Part shown: piece by piece, positions 24,801 through 36,808 of the stretch
Layout of the letters: each line of letters starts with the position of its first letter
How positions within the stretch are numbered: the stretch's first letter is position 1
Origin: Prunus persica
Lineage: Eukaryota; Streptophyta; Magnoliopsida; Rosales; Rosaceae
Direction: 5' to 3'
DNA length: 64,000 bases
Assembly: GCF_000346465.2 (NCBI RefSeq)
Contig: NC_034015.1
Coordinates: 22,196,462 to 22,260,461, forward strand
Program-made: the position numbers and the translations under genes
The notes under the pieces: model-generated
The model's database searches: none
What the model was told of the DNA's origin: nothing
Seen by the model: the letters and a program-made list of their open reading frames with translations, nothing else

Positions 24801-26686
24801 AACATTGTCCGCACCCCCTTCCACCAACATACCTAATAAACCATGAATTGCAGTTGCCGAGATCCCAGATGCCCAGCCAGAGTTGAATGAACTAGAAAAG
24901 AGAGTTAGGGGAAAGCAAGCAGCATCAAAGGCCTCCGTGAAATCCTTCCCGGAAAGCTGGTTACCAGCAAGATCTATGAATGTCTTAAATGCTGATAGCT
25001 GGAGTTGGATCTCAACTGATGAGCTATTGTTAACTCTATCCTTTTTACCCTGACCACGAGAATGGAAGCCTATGCATTTCAGAGCCCATTCGGTAAACTT
25101 TTGAACCTTAGCACCAGCTTCTGCCTTCAAGACCTCATCTCCATTGCATTCCTGGAGACGCTCATGCAACCTATAAAAAAAAAAAAAAACAATGATGCTA
25201 AAGGCACACCAATTACAGGATTAAAGGGAAAAAGACTGACAAGGTGCTCAGCAGACACAATAAAAAATACCACACTATTCAAATAAAAGAAGGGAAAATC
25301 AAAGGACATCAAAGAACGAAATCTATGCATTCTTAAGTTTTGATAGCAAGTGGTGCCTTTTGCACAACTCCCAGGTTTTCTACATGTATGTTCGTACACA
25401 GATTGGCTGAAAGCATATGAACTGGCACATAAAAATGACTATAATATGATAACTACAAAAACTGAATATATGCACTTTTTCTGCTTAACAAATTGCTCAC
25501 TTCATTAAGAATTTAAGAATAAGAGCAAGGCATAAACGAACTAGAACTATACACTTCAATCACAAACTTCAATAAATAAAGTAATTTTATCCTACTAGTA
25601 AGAAAGATAATGCATCCTAATCTACCTAGTCCTCCTTATTAGTTATAAAGTCTTCATCTTCAATTCTGGAAAAGACTTCTGTAGTCTTTAAGGACCCATG
25701 CAGAGTACAGACACCCATGCAAAAACACAGCAATATTTGTCGTTATACAAGTCTGCGCAACAAACGCAAAAGGTCAAAGAAAAAAAATTGAAAACTACTT
25801 TCTCAAATAGATGGCAAAAACAATAGCTCTCAGTACATATTAAGTGGCATCCCTACAAATTTAGCATGTGTATCAACAGTACCAAAAAATTAACACACGG
25901 TTTCAAATATTGATAGATGATCACTTATTAACTACAGAAGATATAGCAGAACCATACATGATGTCAAATCAAATTCAATCTTCTCAGAAAGATAATAAAA
26001 TAAATAAATATTTCCCCATATAAGACTGAAAACATTAAGCCTTACCTTTGGGCCATCACTGTGACTGTATCTGCAAGACTCATTGTTCGGCTCTGACAAG
26101 CAGAGACGCAAGAAGCAAGAAATGAAGTCCTCAAGGCAGCTCTGGTGAAGTCATACGCACCATTGACAATTATCTTCTTTATCAATCCCGTTATCCCATA
26201 GAGCTCTTGTTGTGTGCTCAAGAACCATATTGAATCCAGAGTGATGCACAAAGCATCATTCAAGGTTTGTGGATCAGCTAACAGGATCAAACTCTCTGCA
26301 AGTTCCCAATCATGGGAACTCACCGCACCCTGAAACAAACGACCCAACTCAATCCTATCTTGTCTACTGAGTTTCTTCTCTTGCTCAATTTTCTCCTTCT
26401 TCTCCAGGTTGGAATCCACCACAGCGGCCTGAGATTTGAGTTTCTTGGCACTACAACTACAATTAGTGGACATCCTTGACTCCTTCCTGACAAGGGGTCC
26501 TTCTCTAGAAAATACCACATTACTTCCCTCCCCTTTGTCTGATGCTAAACCTTGAACTCCGTTATTTGGACAATCAATTCCACTCTCTTCTGCTTCCATT
26601 TCAATATACGTGGGGTCTTCAGAATTAGTCTCGTTTACCACAATCCAACCACCATTACCCTCAACAGATGCCATCTCCTTTTCCAT
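21865..26686 (-). CDS. SKIP35: Ankyrin-repeat protein SKIP35 (SKP1-interacting partner 35)
   Basis: Three coding exons on the minus strand join in frame: 26686-26046, 25170-24738 and 22671-21865, 626 aa. Exon 1 starts at MEKEMASVEG (the first ATG in frame; the longer frame only has GTG). It encodes an acidic N-terminus, a Cys/Lys linker and the start of a helical region (RQDRIELGRLFQGAV). Exon 2 continues with LHERLQECNGDEV and ankyrin-like helices (VEGGADNVNQCFLEASRFG). Exon 3 holds MECLVEEGNAIAF, MRAAERGCMQVVEWF and a conserved C-terminal helical part. SKIP35 was found as a binding partner of the SCF subunit SKP1/ASK1; its own role is poorly defined. A 5' non-coding exon near 27460-27535 (donor atcagag|gtttgc on the minus strand) is likely. 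The gene is convergent with ARL and divergent from GDI. Confidence 0.9.
22684..22882. repeat. Direct tandem duplication, about 100 bp, in SKIP35 intron 2
   Basis: Two adjacent units share acccagatgccaaa, accatatatcataa, agcaaat and cttcttctcaaaattctcct in the same order. They differ by scattered substitutions and small indels. Confidence 0.8.
24019..24231. mobile_element. Possible MITE in SKIP35 intron 2
   Basis: An element rich in ttttctgaaaatgaaaac-type motifs whose right end, on the minus strand, reads ttagggcctgttcggtggtg, a common plant MITE terminus. The left end is degenerate, so boundaries are uncertain. Confidence 0.35.
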
Positions 26687-28210
26687 CCTCACCCTCTATA
26701 GACTATTCTATTCCCCTTCCCACGAATTTCCGTAATTTAAAATAAAATTAAAGGAAAAACCCCTCTAATCAGGCTATCACACAAATTTCCCAAAAAGCAT
26801 CATCAAACAGCCCAAGTAGTAAAAGTATAACTAATAATATAATGGAAGAAACTCATCGCTCACGATTCCAAATCCAACAACACCAAATGGTTAATGCACG
26901 AATTCGTTACAAAAGTTTACTCCCTTTTTTGTTTCTCCTACTTCGATCACTGCTCCACTTGGAGTTAGGCGAACAAATCGAAAAGCAAAGTCCTCAACAG
27001 GCAATGGAATTAAATAAGCCCTAACTTCTCGAATTCCTATACATGTTGGTGTTAAGAGACAATCCAGAACAAGCAAACCAGAGAAACAACCTACCAGCCA
27101 TACCCGTCAAATATCAAATGTCAGAGAGGACCACAGTCGCAACAACACTGGAAAAACCCTAGAAACCCTCCTTACAGCGAATCCGAAGGGATTCCAGCAA
27201 TATATCAAGGATCGTGAATCACCCTATAACACCCAGAACCTCGTTTATCAACACGTTAACAAAAATACTAACAAAATCGTTAAAGGCATCAAATAAAAAA
27301 TAAACTATCTAAAACTAAAACAGAATCTGTTAGGGAAGGAGGAAAGAAAGGAAACGAAAAAGCAATGCAATCGAAAATGAGTGCATAAATAGTAAGAACT
27401 TAAATAAAGAGGAAAAAGCAAAACGAAAAATACATGGAATGAATAAATAGATATAGCAAACCTCTGATTAATTGTGGTGGAGGACAGAGACTCATCAGAG
27501 AGCAAAACCCTGTGATCTTTATTCATTCCCTTCAATTTTTTTATTTCCTATCTGGAAAACCATTATAGATGTTTTCTGTTTATTTTATTTCCTTTATTAT
27601 TCATTTTGTTAAAGGAAATCTGCCAATTTGCCCCTTGAAGTCTACGATCACTGTCAATTTGTCTCCGAATTAAATTTTCTAAATTTTAATTAGTCTATGT
27701 ATCTCTCAATGTTAAATTTCTACACATGTCATTCAATTTGCCGCCTGATAATAATGTCTTTTTTATATTTATAAATTATAGAATAATATGCTAATATGAT
27801 CATATGAAAGAGTATTTTTGCTTATCATTTTAACTCAAGGTGTATGTTCATTATCCTTTTCAACACTAGACATGTGTCCATATGCATAATCATGGTTCCA
27901 TAATACAAAGTAAAAAAGTTAACTATAGTTATGTTTATAAACACGTATAAAGTATTAAAAATGGTGGTGATGATACACTTTGGGTTAAAGTAGTGAGCAA
28001 AACTATTTTTTATCATGTGATATAGTTTGTACATGTATTATAATATTATAATATGAATGAATGAAATGATTGATTTTACCCCTTTTAAGGAATAATATCA
28101 ATAAGCTATAAATGATTTTGAAGTGTTTCAAATTACTGTAAAAAAGAACAATTTGTCCTTTATAACGTCACATGTGTGCGCCCATCACATGACACTATTA
28201 AAATTTGGTG

Positions 28211-28651
28211 GCATGTTTACTAATTCGTAATCGGATTAAGATGAATTGAATTGAAGAGGAGTTGGATTTAGGAAAGTTAGAATCCGGATTCCTATGAAGT
28301 TGTTTACCAAACCATATGAATTGGGGTAGAAGTGGTACTAATTCCTTGTAAGTTATTTAATAAATTCTCATGAACTGGAATTGAAACCAAATTGATTACT
28401 AAAATGCTCTCGTTGTTAGGTTAAAGTGATGACAAATTTGGAATTTTTAAAATTTGTGTGAGGATATAATCGGTAAAAAGATAAATTCCTAATGGGTTAT
28501 TTCTCCATCAATTAGAATACCACCTCTCACCCAAAGAGTCCAATTCCTCCAAAATCAGGAGTTGATTCCTCCATGTGAAGTAAACACATGAGTATCCGTA
28601 GGAGGAATTTAACTCATTATTTTAATTCCGATTATAGATTAGTAAACATGT
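28211..28651. mobile_element. MITE with gcatgtttactaat termini
   Basis: The left end is gcatgtttactaattcgtaatcgga; the right end on the minus strand is tacatgtttactaatctataatcgga. That is a TIR of about 24 bp with few mismatches. The body is AT-rich with ggaattg-type motifs. No target duplication is clear. Confidence 0.7.
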
Positions 28652-28789
28652 AATGTGTAGATATTCACGATGTGTGGTAAATTGACCAATAAAAATAGTA
28701 CAAAATTCTAATGTGTAGATATTCACTTTTTTTTTTTATTTGAAAGACATTTCTTATTGAGAGTAGCAATAGCATACTAAACTCACACA

Positions 28790-29187
28790 CACTGGCAGAC
28801 CCAATACATGCTTACTGTGGGCAGTTGCCCACACTTAAGTGTTTTCTTCACCCATCTAGCCAAACACTTTGTCAATAAAACCAAGACGCTTGACTAATAT
28901 TTTGCATGCAAAATCCCCACTCAGCACCCTAAATAAATAAAGCCTTCAAGATTTTAGCCCAAAACCTCTCCTATATTGAAAATATCAAGGCCCAAGACTT
29001 AATGAAGATGTGGTCCAATATTTTATAGCCTTATATTTTGGCCCAAAATCATATATTAAAAAATTATTGAAATAGATTATGTGTTATAATATATATCGTA
29101 TTGCTATGAAAACCTAGACTTTATAGGTGTCAGCTATGAAATTGTTTTTTATGCCCCCAGATGGACAAAAGTCTGGGTCCGCCACTG
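28790..29187. mobile_element. 398-bp hAT-type MITE with 8-bp target-site duplication
   Basis: The TIRs are cactggcagaccca (left) and, on the minus strand, cagtggcggaccca (right). The 8-bp sequence ctcacaca flanks both sides (28782-28789 and 29188-29195). It sits inside an older repeat whose right part includes gaacttgaacccagg. Confidence 0.85.
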
Positions 29188-29919
29188 CTCACACACACTA
29201 CACAGATGCTAGAACTTGAACCCAGGACTTTTCCTGAATGAGTAATTGCTCAAAACCACTACACTAGTGGATCTTTTACAGATATTAACTATTAAATGTA
29301 ATACATAATATTTATTATATATTTATAAATGATAATTTTAAATACAAAACCTGGAAAAGTGCTTACGGGCATATGCATTGTGATGTTATAAACTACAATA
29401 CAAACATATAGAGAGAAGAGGATTTGAATTTTCAATGCAAATGGTGGGCACAGTACCATGGTTAATTGGACTAACTCATATATGCATACTTTACCTTTTC
29501 TTTTATTGCAAACATTTGCATGTGTTTGAAAGAGGAAATTTAAGAATGTTGATAAATAGTAAAAGTATGAGGTTTCAACTAAAATGGCAATGAGATTTAA
29601 TATATGACTTAAATTTTATGTACATAGGAAATTATACTATGAAAATATGTGATGCTGATGGCGGTAGCTACGTTAGTAGGGTTGATGTTATTGATGGTGT
29701 TTGATGGGTCATGTGAGGTGCTCGTAAGGAGGTGGCGACAATGTTGGATTGACGAAGGTAATAGTGGTGGCGATAGTTGGAGTGATGATGTTGGTTATGT
29801 TGTTGATAAGGCGGTGAGGATGTTGGGTTGGTTAGTTAGGAGAACTGAAAATACCTGTAGGATATCTATATATGCCTGGAGAAGGTTAAACAAGCTAATT
29901 TGAATTTTTTTTGCAATAA

Positions 29920-31100
29920 ATAATGATCAACCTTTGAAGCAGGATTGATATGAGTTATCAATCCTGAGATGTGCAAAGCTTAAAAATAAAAGAACACGTA
30001 AAGAATTATTTTACGTGGTAAAACCCCACCTCTGGGGAAAATCCACAGGACTCCTCAGTCCAACTCAAATCCACTATAGAACGATGATTACAAGAAGTAC
30101 TCACACACTTATTCTAGACTCATTCTAGATAATGTTTACCGACTTCTTCGTAACTCAACTTCTGTCAAGGGATGATCTTCGACACTCCTTATGTTGAATG
30201 CAATACTGGTCACGATTGCTTCAAGTTCGCCGGAGTTCTTCCAACTCTCCTTATGTTGAATCCGATACTGGTCACGATCGATTCAAGCTCACCGGAGAAA
30301 GACCGCCACAACGACCTTGGTGCTCTCTACCATATGAGTCACCGACATGCATATGAATGCAATATGAATGATTAAAGTGTTTGATAAATCACCAAGTAAA
30401 CATTAAACACTTGATGATTTATCTCAAATAAATGCACAGCAGCATTTTCCTCAGAATTCTATATATTCCACACAAAATATCAAAAGCTATATATCAACCA
30501 AGGAGAGGCATCCTTCTTTTATTCAAGGCTTCCTATGCCTAGTCAGATGGCATCCCACGAGTACCAAACCCACTTCAATTAAGACTCCTCAACCTGATGC
30601 AATATGAACACACACTAAACCTATTCAACTATGACTATTTGTTGGCATTCAAAATGGGCACATGATGGAAAACGTCAAAAAACATTAAGACCACTAATAC
30701 AAATCAATTTGTCAACTTATGCAAGGATTGTTATCCAAGATAACAATCTTTATCAAAGAGACCAATTAGGTATCAATATAAAATTTTAACTTAAATCAAA
30801 ATAGAGTTTAACTAGGAAAGTAATCTCAAGATATAAAATCTAATCTTATTAAAAATAGGATTAACATGAAAATACTTGATTGAAAATAACTCCAACTAGG
30901 AATCCTATAATGAATGCATGATTATGTCATGATTTACCTGAACTCAGTTTCTCATATCGATCACGTCATACTTTAAAGATCCGGAATGAATGTGTTGCGC
31001 CAAAGCTTCCAGTAAAACATGTTCACACACTAATTCTCAACCTATGCTAGAGTCTAGGAAATGACAATGCAATTTTCATACTAACAAGAACTCATATTGC
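29920..31100. repeat. Unclassified repeat-like block with an internal duplication
   Basis: Includes the phrase ggtaaaaccccacctctgggg, which reads like a dispersed plant repeat. Two adjacent 50-58-bp units (30183-30236 and 30242-30297) share ctccttatgttgaat and atactggtcacgat. No coding capacity and no firm ends. Confidence 0.35.
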
Positions 31101-31601
31101 CCATTTTATTTGATGCGATATGCGTTTTAAATTGGCATGGTTACTTGTAAGTTGCAAAAGAATGGGGGAGGTCATGAATTAGGGAGCTATATGATAGTTA
31201 GGAATTGGAATCCTATAGTTGATATGATTCCAAATTTTGAGGCTATTACGAATTTTATCAAGGAATTTCCATACTTTTTTTATTATGTAAAGTGTAAATA
31301 AACGCAGGAGAAGTACGAAATGAGATTCATTCAAATACCCATGTGTTAGTAAACACACATGAAGAAATAATTGAGAGCATGTTTACTTACTAGGAATGGA
31401 GGAAGCCATGAATCGAGAAATTTAGATAAGAGAATCAAAGCATTGGAAGTGGATCAACTACTCTCATAGTTGATCTTATTTCAGATTTTGAAGGTATTTG
31501 ATTACATATTTTAAAATGGAATTCACATAATATTTTTTATTACTTATATATTAGTAAACGCCAGAAAATCAGGAATTGGAATCATACACTCAAGCTAATA
31601 A

Positions 31602-31937
31602 GAGCATCCACAATGGAGGGTGTAGTTTCGGGGTTACTTTTACACCGCCTTTACACTTCCGGGGGTTGTAATGTGGTTTTTGCTCCAATGGGAAAAATGT
31701 CAATCTAAAGATGTATAATTGATTTTGCTCACTTTTGTCCACATTTTCTCACATTTTCTCATGTAGGCCCAACTTGCAAGAGATGTAAAAAAAAATGCAC
31801 ATGTGCATCTAAATTTGTATCTTACGGTTGTGGTGTAAATTTACAATCATTTACATTTCACCATTGTGGATGATTCCGATCACAAATAATGTATATTTAA
31901 CATACACCTCATTATACAACTCCCACTGAAAATGCTC
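31602..31937. mobile_element. Tourist-like (PIF/Harbinger) MITE with TAA duplication
   Basis: The left end is gagcatccacaatgg; the right end on the minus strand is gagcattttcagtgg. TAA flanks both sides (31599-31601 and 31938-31940), the 3-bp duplication typical of PIF/Harbinger. The 336-bp body is non-coding. Confidence 0.85.
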
Positions 31938-32277
31938 TAACAATAACTAATAAGTAAATCGACTGTAATTACCGAGTAAAAGGAAATACGAAATCATTTT
32001 CCATCCCAACACAACAAGAAATGTAAAGGAATAAAAATCCTCGTAAGCTTTTCCTAATAGACACACAAAGCATCTTACTAGAAATTGTAATATATTCAGA
32101 TTTATAAAAAAAAAAAAGAAAAAAAAGAGGAAAAAGGTAGTAGTGCTGATATATTATTAGTGCAATACCAGCACGACATAGATTAGACTTGTGTGAGAAA
32201 CTGGGAAGAGAGCTTGAGACCAAAACCCTAGAATTGTGTGAAGTTTGATCTGTTCAGATCAAAGAAGCGAGGAGGCA

Positions 32278-34358
32278 ATGGATGAAGAGTATGATGTCAT
32301 AGTGTTGGGAACGGGTCTCAAAGAATGCATCCTCAGCGGTCTTCTCTCCGTTGACGGCCTGAAGGTCACACCTTCCGCCACTCCTACACTTTTTTTTCTT
32401 GTTTTTTCAATCTCATCCATGGACTCTGTTTTTTCACTTTGATTATTATTATTATTATTATGTGTAATTGCTTTTCCAACTGGGTCGACGGGGTATACTC
32501 GCAGTTGTGATCGGACGGATCTAGATGCTCCAAACCATCTCACGGTCTTTTTTTTGTTCCATTATTTTCATTTCTCCGTTTATGTTTACTTGGATGTTTG
32601 TCTAAATTCGTACCGTCTTACTTCAACTGGTTTTGATCTGAACCTATTAGTCCAAAGTGCGTCTAACCAAGTGCGCTTTACTGTCAATCTTAGACCCTGA
32701 AAAACTGCCACTCAAACTGGGCTGCCAGGATATTAGCAGCTTCAACTCTTACCCATTTAACATCCTCAATTCTCCAACTATTTCGGCAAATAACCAAGGA
32801 GAAAATCTCTAATGATAAGTGTCTGATAGGGCCAGTGGGATTTTGTCCTACTTCTATAGCTTGCCTGATGACAACCGCTCCCCAAAATTACTTAACGTCT
32901 GTGCTTAGTTACTACATTATTATGTGTATTTGAGTTCCTGATGCGATGTGAAAGTTTTTGCTTGGTATGACTATTTACTTCTATTCTCCTTAACAAACTT
33001 TAATCTATTTAAATTGGAACAATTGTTTGAGATTGATTTTCTGGTTGATTTCTAATTATTTTTCTCTGAGATAATGAGTACTCCCTCCTACATGTAGAAA
33101 GAATGGTTATTAAACCACTTGTTCTTTTGTTGGTGCCTTTCCTTCTCTTCTCATTCTGTTTTTCCATGGTCTTTCCTTTTTGTACTTATTTCTTCTGTTG
33201 GGGCATGTAGGGCAAAAACCTTAGCACTTTTGCTATTTATTAACCGTTATATATTTACTGTTATTTATTTATTTATATAAATTTCTTATCTGCCGATGAT
33301 GATTGAGTGTTGATAAAAAAAAAAACTAGGGACTTTTAGTATTGATGCGTGCATCTTGTGAACCAGGTTCTGCACATGGATAGGAATGATTATTATGGAG
33401 GAGAGTGTGCATCACTTAATCTTGTCCAGGTCCTGTTCTGCCCCTTATTGTTTAAACTAAAGTCTCAATGACGTATCAGTTCTGTACTTCTATTGCTATC
33501 TCTCTCTCCCTTAAACTTTCCAATTAAATATTTATCTTGATCTTTAAATGATTAACTTGCAGCTATGGAAGAGGTTCAGGGGAGATGATAAGCCCCCAGC
33601 ACATTTGGGCTCAAGTAGGGATTATAATGTGGACATGGTCCCTAAGGTAGGTTTTGTGTGTTTCCTTGCTTTCTGCATTGTGTTTGGCCCACTATTTGTG
33701 GGTTTTATTTATTTATATTTATTTTCTAGTTTTCTTAAAGTGTTTTATTTTTCTCTGTGTAGTTTATGATGGCCAATGGCACTCTGGTGCGTGTCCTAAT
33801 TCACACAGATGTCACCAAGTATTTGTACTTCAAAGCTGTGGATGGCAGTTTTGTGTATAATAAAGGAAAGGTAGAATTTGTGCTAACTTATTCGAAACAT
33901 GTATTTAGTATTTACACACACTCAGACATATGTGTGTATAGATTTTATCTTAACACTTATGAGTGGCATATGAAATGTTGCAATAGGTTCACAAGGTTCC
34001 AGCAACTGACATGGAGGCACTTAAATCTCCACTCATGGGCCTGTTCGAAAAGCGCCGTGCCCGCAAGTTCTTCATATATGTTCAAGATTATAATGAAACT
34101 GATCCCAAAACACACGAGGGAATGGACTTAAGAAGAGTGACTACTAGAGACTTGATTGCGTAAGTGATTGGATGTTGCCCTCTTTGCAAATGAACTCATT
34201 GTAAGAAGAATCCTAATTTGCAATCTTGATGGTCTCAATATCTTATAAAAATAAATTTTAAGCAACGGATCGAAGATTAGTTGGTTGGCATATTGCTTAA
34301 TGGGTGTTCAAAATTTATGCGATAAGTATTTGGGGTGTAATGTTGGGATGGAAACTTG

Positions 34359-34409
<51 letters not shown>

Positions 34410-36808
34410 AATTGTACCAACCAATGATTGCCTTTGTTTTATATTGTATATGGTTAATCTCTCTAGAAAAGAGAGGTGATCTTATTTTGATTGCACTGTT
34501 GATACTGTACGTGTAATGAACTTAGTAACAATCTGATACCATTTGTTTATTTTTTGTGTGGTTGATGTTTTGACAGAAAATATGGTCTTGATGACAACAC
34601 TGTTGACTTCATTGGGCATGCATTGGCACTTCATAGAGATGACCGCTACCTGGAGGAACCTGCACTGGAGACTGTGAAGAGAATGAAGGTAAATACTAGT
34701 TGGGGTTCACAGTTGATATTTGTATCCCTGGATTTTAAATTCGCATATATTACAAGTTTCATTTTTTCATGAACTTGAGTTTTACCTCTTGTTTTTGTGT
34801 TAGCTATATGCGGAGTCTCTTGCACGCTTTCAAGGAGGATCACCATACATATATCCATTATATGGATTAGGAGAGCTTCCCCAGGTCTCTTTCTCTCTAT
34901 TTAAACTATTGTAATTAATGTCAAAGTTGGTGAAGATATTCATTTTATTTTTTTGGCGCTTCATGTAGGCATTTGCACGACTTAGTGCAGTTTATGGTGG
35001 GACGTATATGTTGAATAAACCCGAGTGCAAGGTACTCCTTACTCATGTTTATTGGATTTAACACTCTTTCACACTCTTTCCCTTATCTTATTGCATTAGT
35101 TTTTTCTACTATGTATTTGGAAAATTGCTGTGTACATGAATATTATTGTTGGTCGAGACTGAGTTTGGTACTGCATGATACCAGGTAGAGTTCAATGATG
35201 AGGGGAAAGTAATCGGTGTAACATCTGAAGGGGAAACTGCTAGGTGCACGAAAGTTGTCTGTGATCCTTCTTACTTGCCCAACAAGGTAAACCCTTCTAA
35301 GTTGGTTTGCGGTTTTAAAATCAATTTTCTATTCACCTTATGCATTGTAAGTAGGCAGATGATTCTATTGAATTATAGGTCCATAGGGGATAGACAATTG
35401 CTTCTCTTTTCTTCTGTGCCATGCTTGAAGGGTGAAGAAAAATGCTCATTATCCCACACTTGACTGAAAATTTATTGCATTTCAACAGGTTAGGAAGGTT
35501 GGTAAGGTTGCAAGGGCTATTGCGATAATGAGCCACCCAATTCCGAACACCAATGATTCTCATTCAGTGCAGGTTATCCTGCCACAGAAGCAGTTGGGTC
35601 GCAGATCAGATATGTGAGTTCTTATGTTTGTGGCAACTATGAAGGTTGCAAGCAATGCACTTATGTATCTTGTATCTGTGATTTTAGAATGGGGTTAAAG
35701 GTATCTAAATAGTTAAAATGTTTCATGTCTGGAGCGTGGTATGTTTACCTGATCTATAGTTGATTGGTTAGAATATACTAAGAAGATCTAATTTAATTGC
35801 GCATCGTGGAAATACCACGGACTCTGTAACTTTGGAAATCATTCGTGCTCTGCAAGTCCTCTCTTGGGATAAGGTGAAAATTTGAGCGAACAACCAAATT
35901 CTTGATCTTACCTTGATCTGATTTGAGGTCTGTGTCACTGTTGCTTTAGCAAAAAGCAATCCCATGACTAGCTTTTCTTTTGCTATGAGAAAGAAATGGC
36001 TTCTTTTTATTTTTCTTTACTTAATGAACACTAATTTATTTTTTTTCTGTGTTTTGTATTGGATATGCAATGTTATTTCCAGTGGATTTCTTACACTACT
36101 ACTACTACTACTACTACTACTTTTATATTATTATTTTGTATCTTTGTACTACAGGCTAAGTTTTGTGATCTTTTATGGCCGAGCAGGTATCTTTTCTGTT
36201 GCTCTTACTCTCACAATGTTGCTCCAAAGGGAAAATTTATTGCATTTGTATCAACAGAGGCAGAGACTGATCATCCTGAGACTGAGCTAAAGCCAGGAAT
36301 TGACCTTTTAGGGCCTGTTGAAGAGATATTTTTTGATATTTATGACAGATATCTGCCAGTCAATGAACCCTCTTTGGACAATTGCTTCATATCAACCGTG
36401 AGTCATTTTCCAGTCTTGGCCTGTTCCGTGTATTCTTCATTATTACTTGTGCACACTTGACGTATGCCTTCTTATGTTTAACAGAGTTATGATGCGACAA
36501 CACACTTTGAGTCCACTGTCATGGATGTACTCAACATGTATACCTTGATTACAGGGAAGGTAAGAAATATAATCCATACTCGGGCTAATTGGTTCCATTC
36601 TTTTCCATTTCATGTCTCCTTCAAGTCTTGACGGAAATTGCCTTCAATTAAAATTCAAAAGCTACTATTGACTAACTTGCCCTTGTTCATTTTACTGTTT
36701 CAAAGAGTTATGTTTATCATACAAGGCTTAACCAAAATACCTGGAATTTTGGAGCAGGTTCTTGACCTCAGTGTGGACCTAAGTGCTGCTAGTGCTGCAG
36801 AAGAATGA
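32278..36808 (+). CDS. GDI1: Rab GDP dissociation inhibitor (RabGDI)
   Basis: Thirteen coding exons close in frame, 444 aa: 32278-32364, 33367-33429, 33563-33646, 33763-33870, 33987-34159, 34577-34688, 34804-34884, 34969-35031, 35185-35286, 35489-35613, 36187-36397, 36485-36559 and 36758-36808. The N-terminus [21 protein letters not shown] is the Rossmann-like first conserved region. [27 protein letters not shown] and [13 protein letters not shown] follow in the expected order. GDI is a cytosolic protein that extracts prenylated GDP-bound Rab GTPases from membranes and recycles them. Length and order match plant GDIs (about 445 aa), with no missing segment. Introns 5 and 10 hold (GA)n and (ACT)n microsatellites. 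Its 3' end faces MLO. Confidence 0.97.
34364..34405. repeat. (GA)n microsatellite in GDI intron 5
   Basis: About 21 GA units between exons 5 and 6. Confidence 0.95.
36093..36121. repeat. (ACT)n microsatellite in GDI intron 10
   Basis: About nine ACT units, about 65 bp upstream of the exon 11 acceptor. Confidence 0.9.

Larger units (their letters stand above)
27540..32277. other. Intergenic gap between divergent SKIP35 and GDI genes
   Basis: AT-rich and built largely of transposon remnants: a MITE at 28211-28651, a hAT element at 28790-29187, an unclassified repeat from about 29920 to 31100 with a 58-bp internal duplication, further pieces with the gtttactaa motif (31100-31600) and a Tourist-like MITE at 31602-31937. 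The last 300 bp before 32278 should contain the GDI promoter and leader. No gene is supported. Confidence 0.55.

Noticed and set aside
30172..30375. 67-aa plus ORF over duplicated units
   Set aside because: It lies within a repeat-like block and has no domain; the apparent internal similarity is the DNA duplication.
32259..32543. 94-aa minus-strand ORF over GDI exon 1
   Set aside because: Antisense to a confirmed exon and its intron, with low-complexity Asn runs from an ATT repeat.
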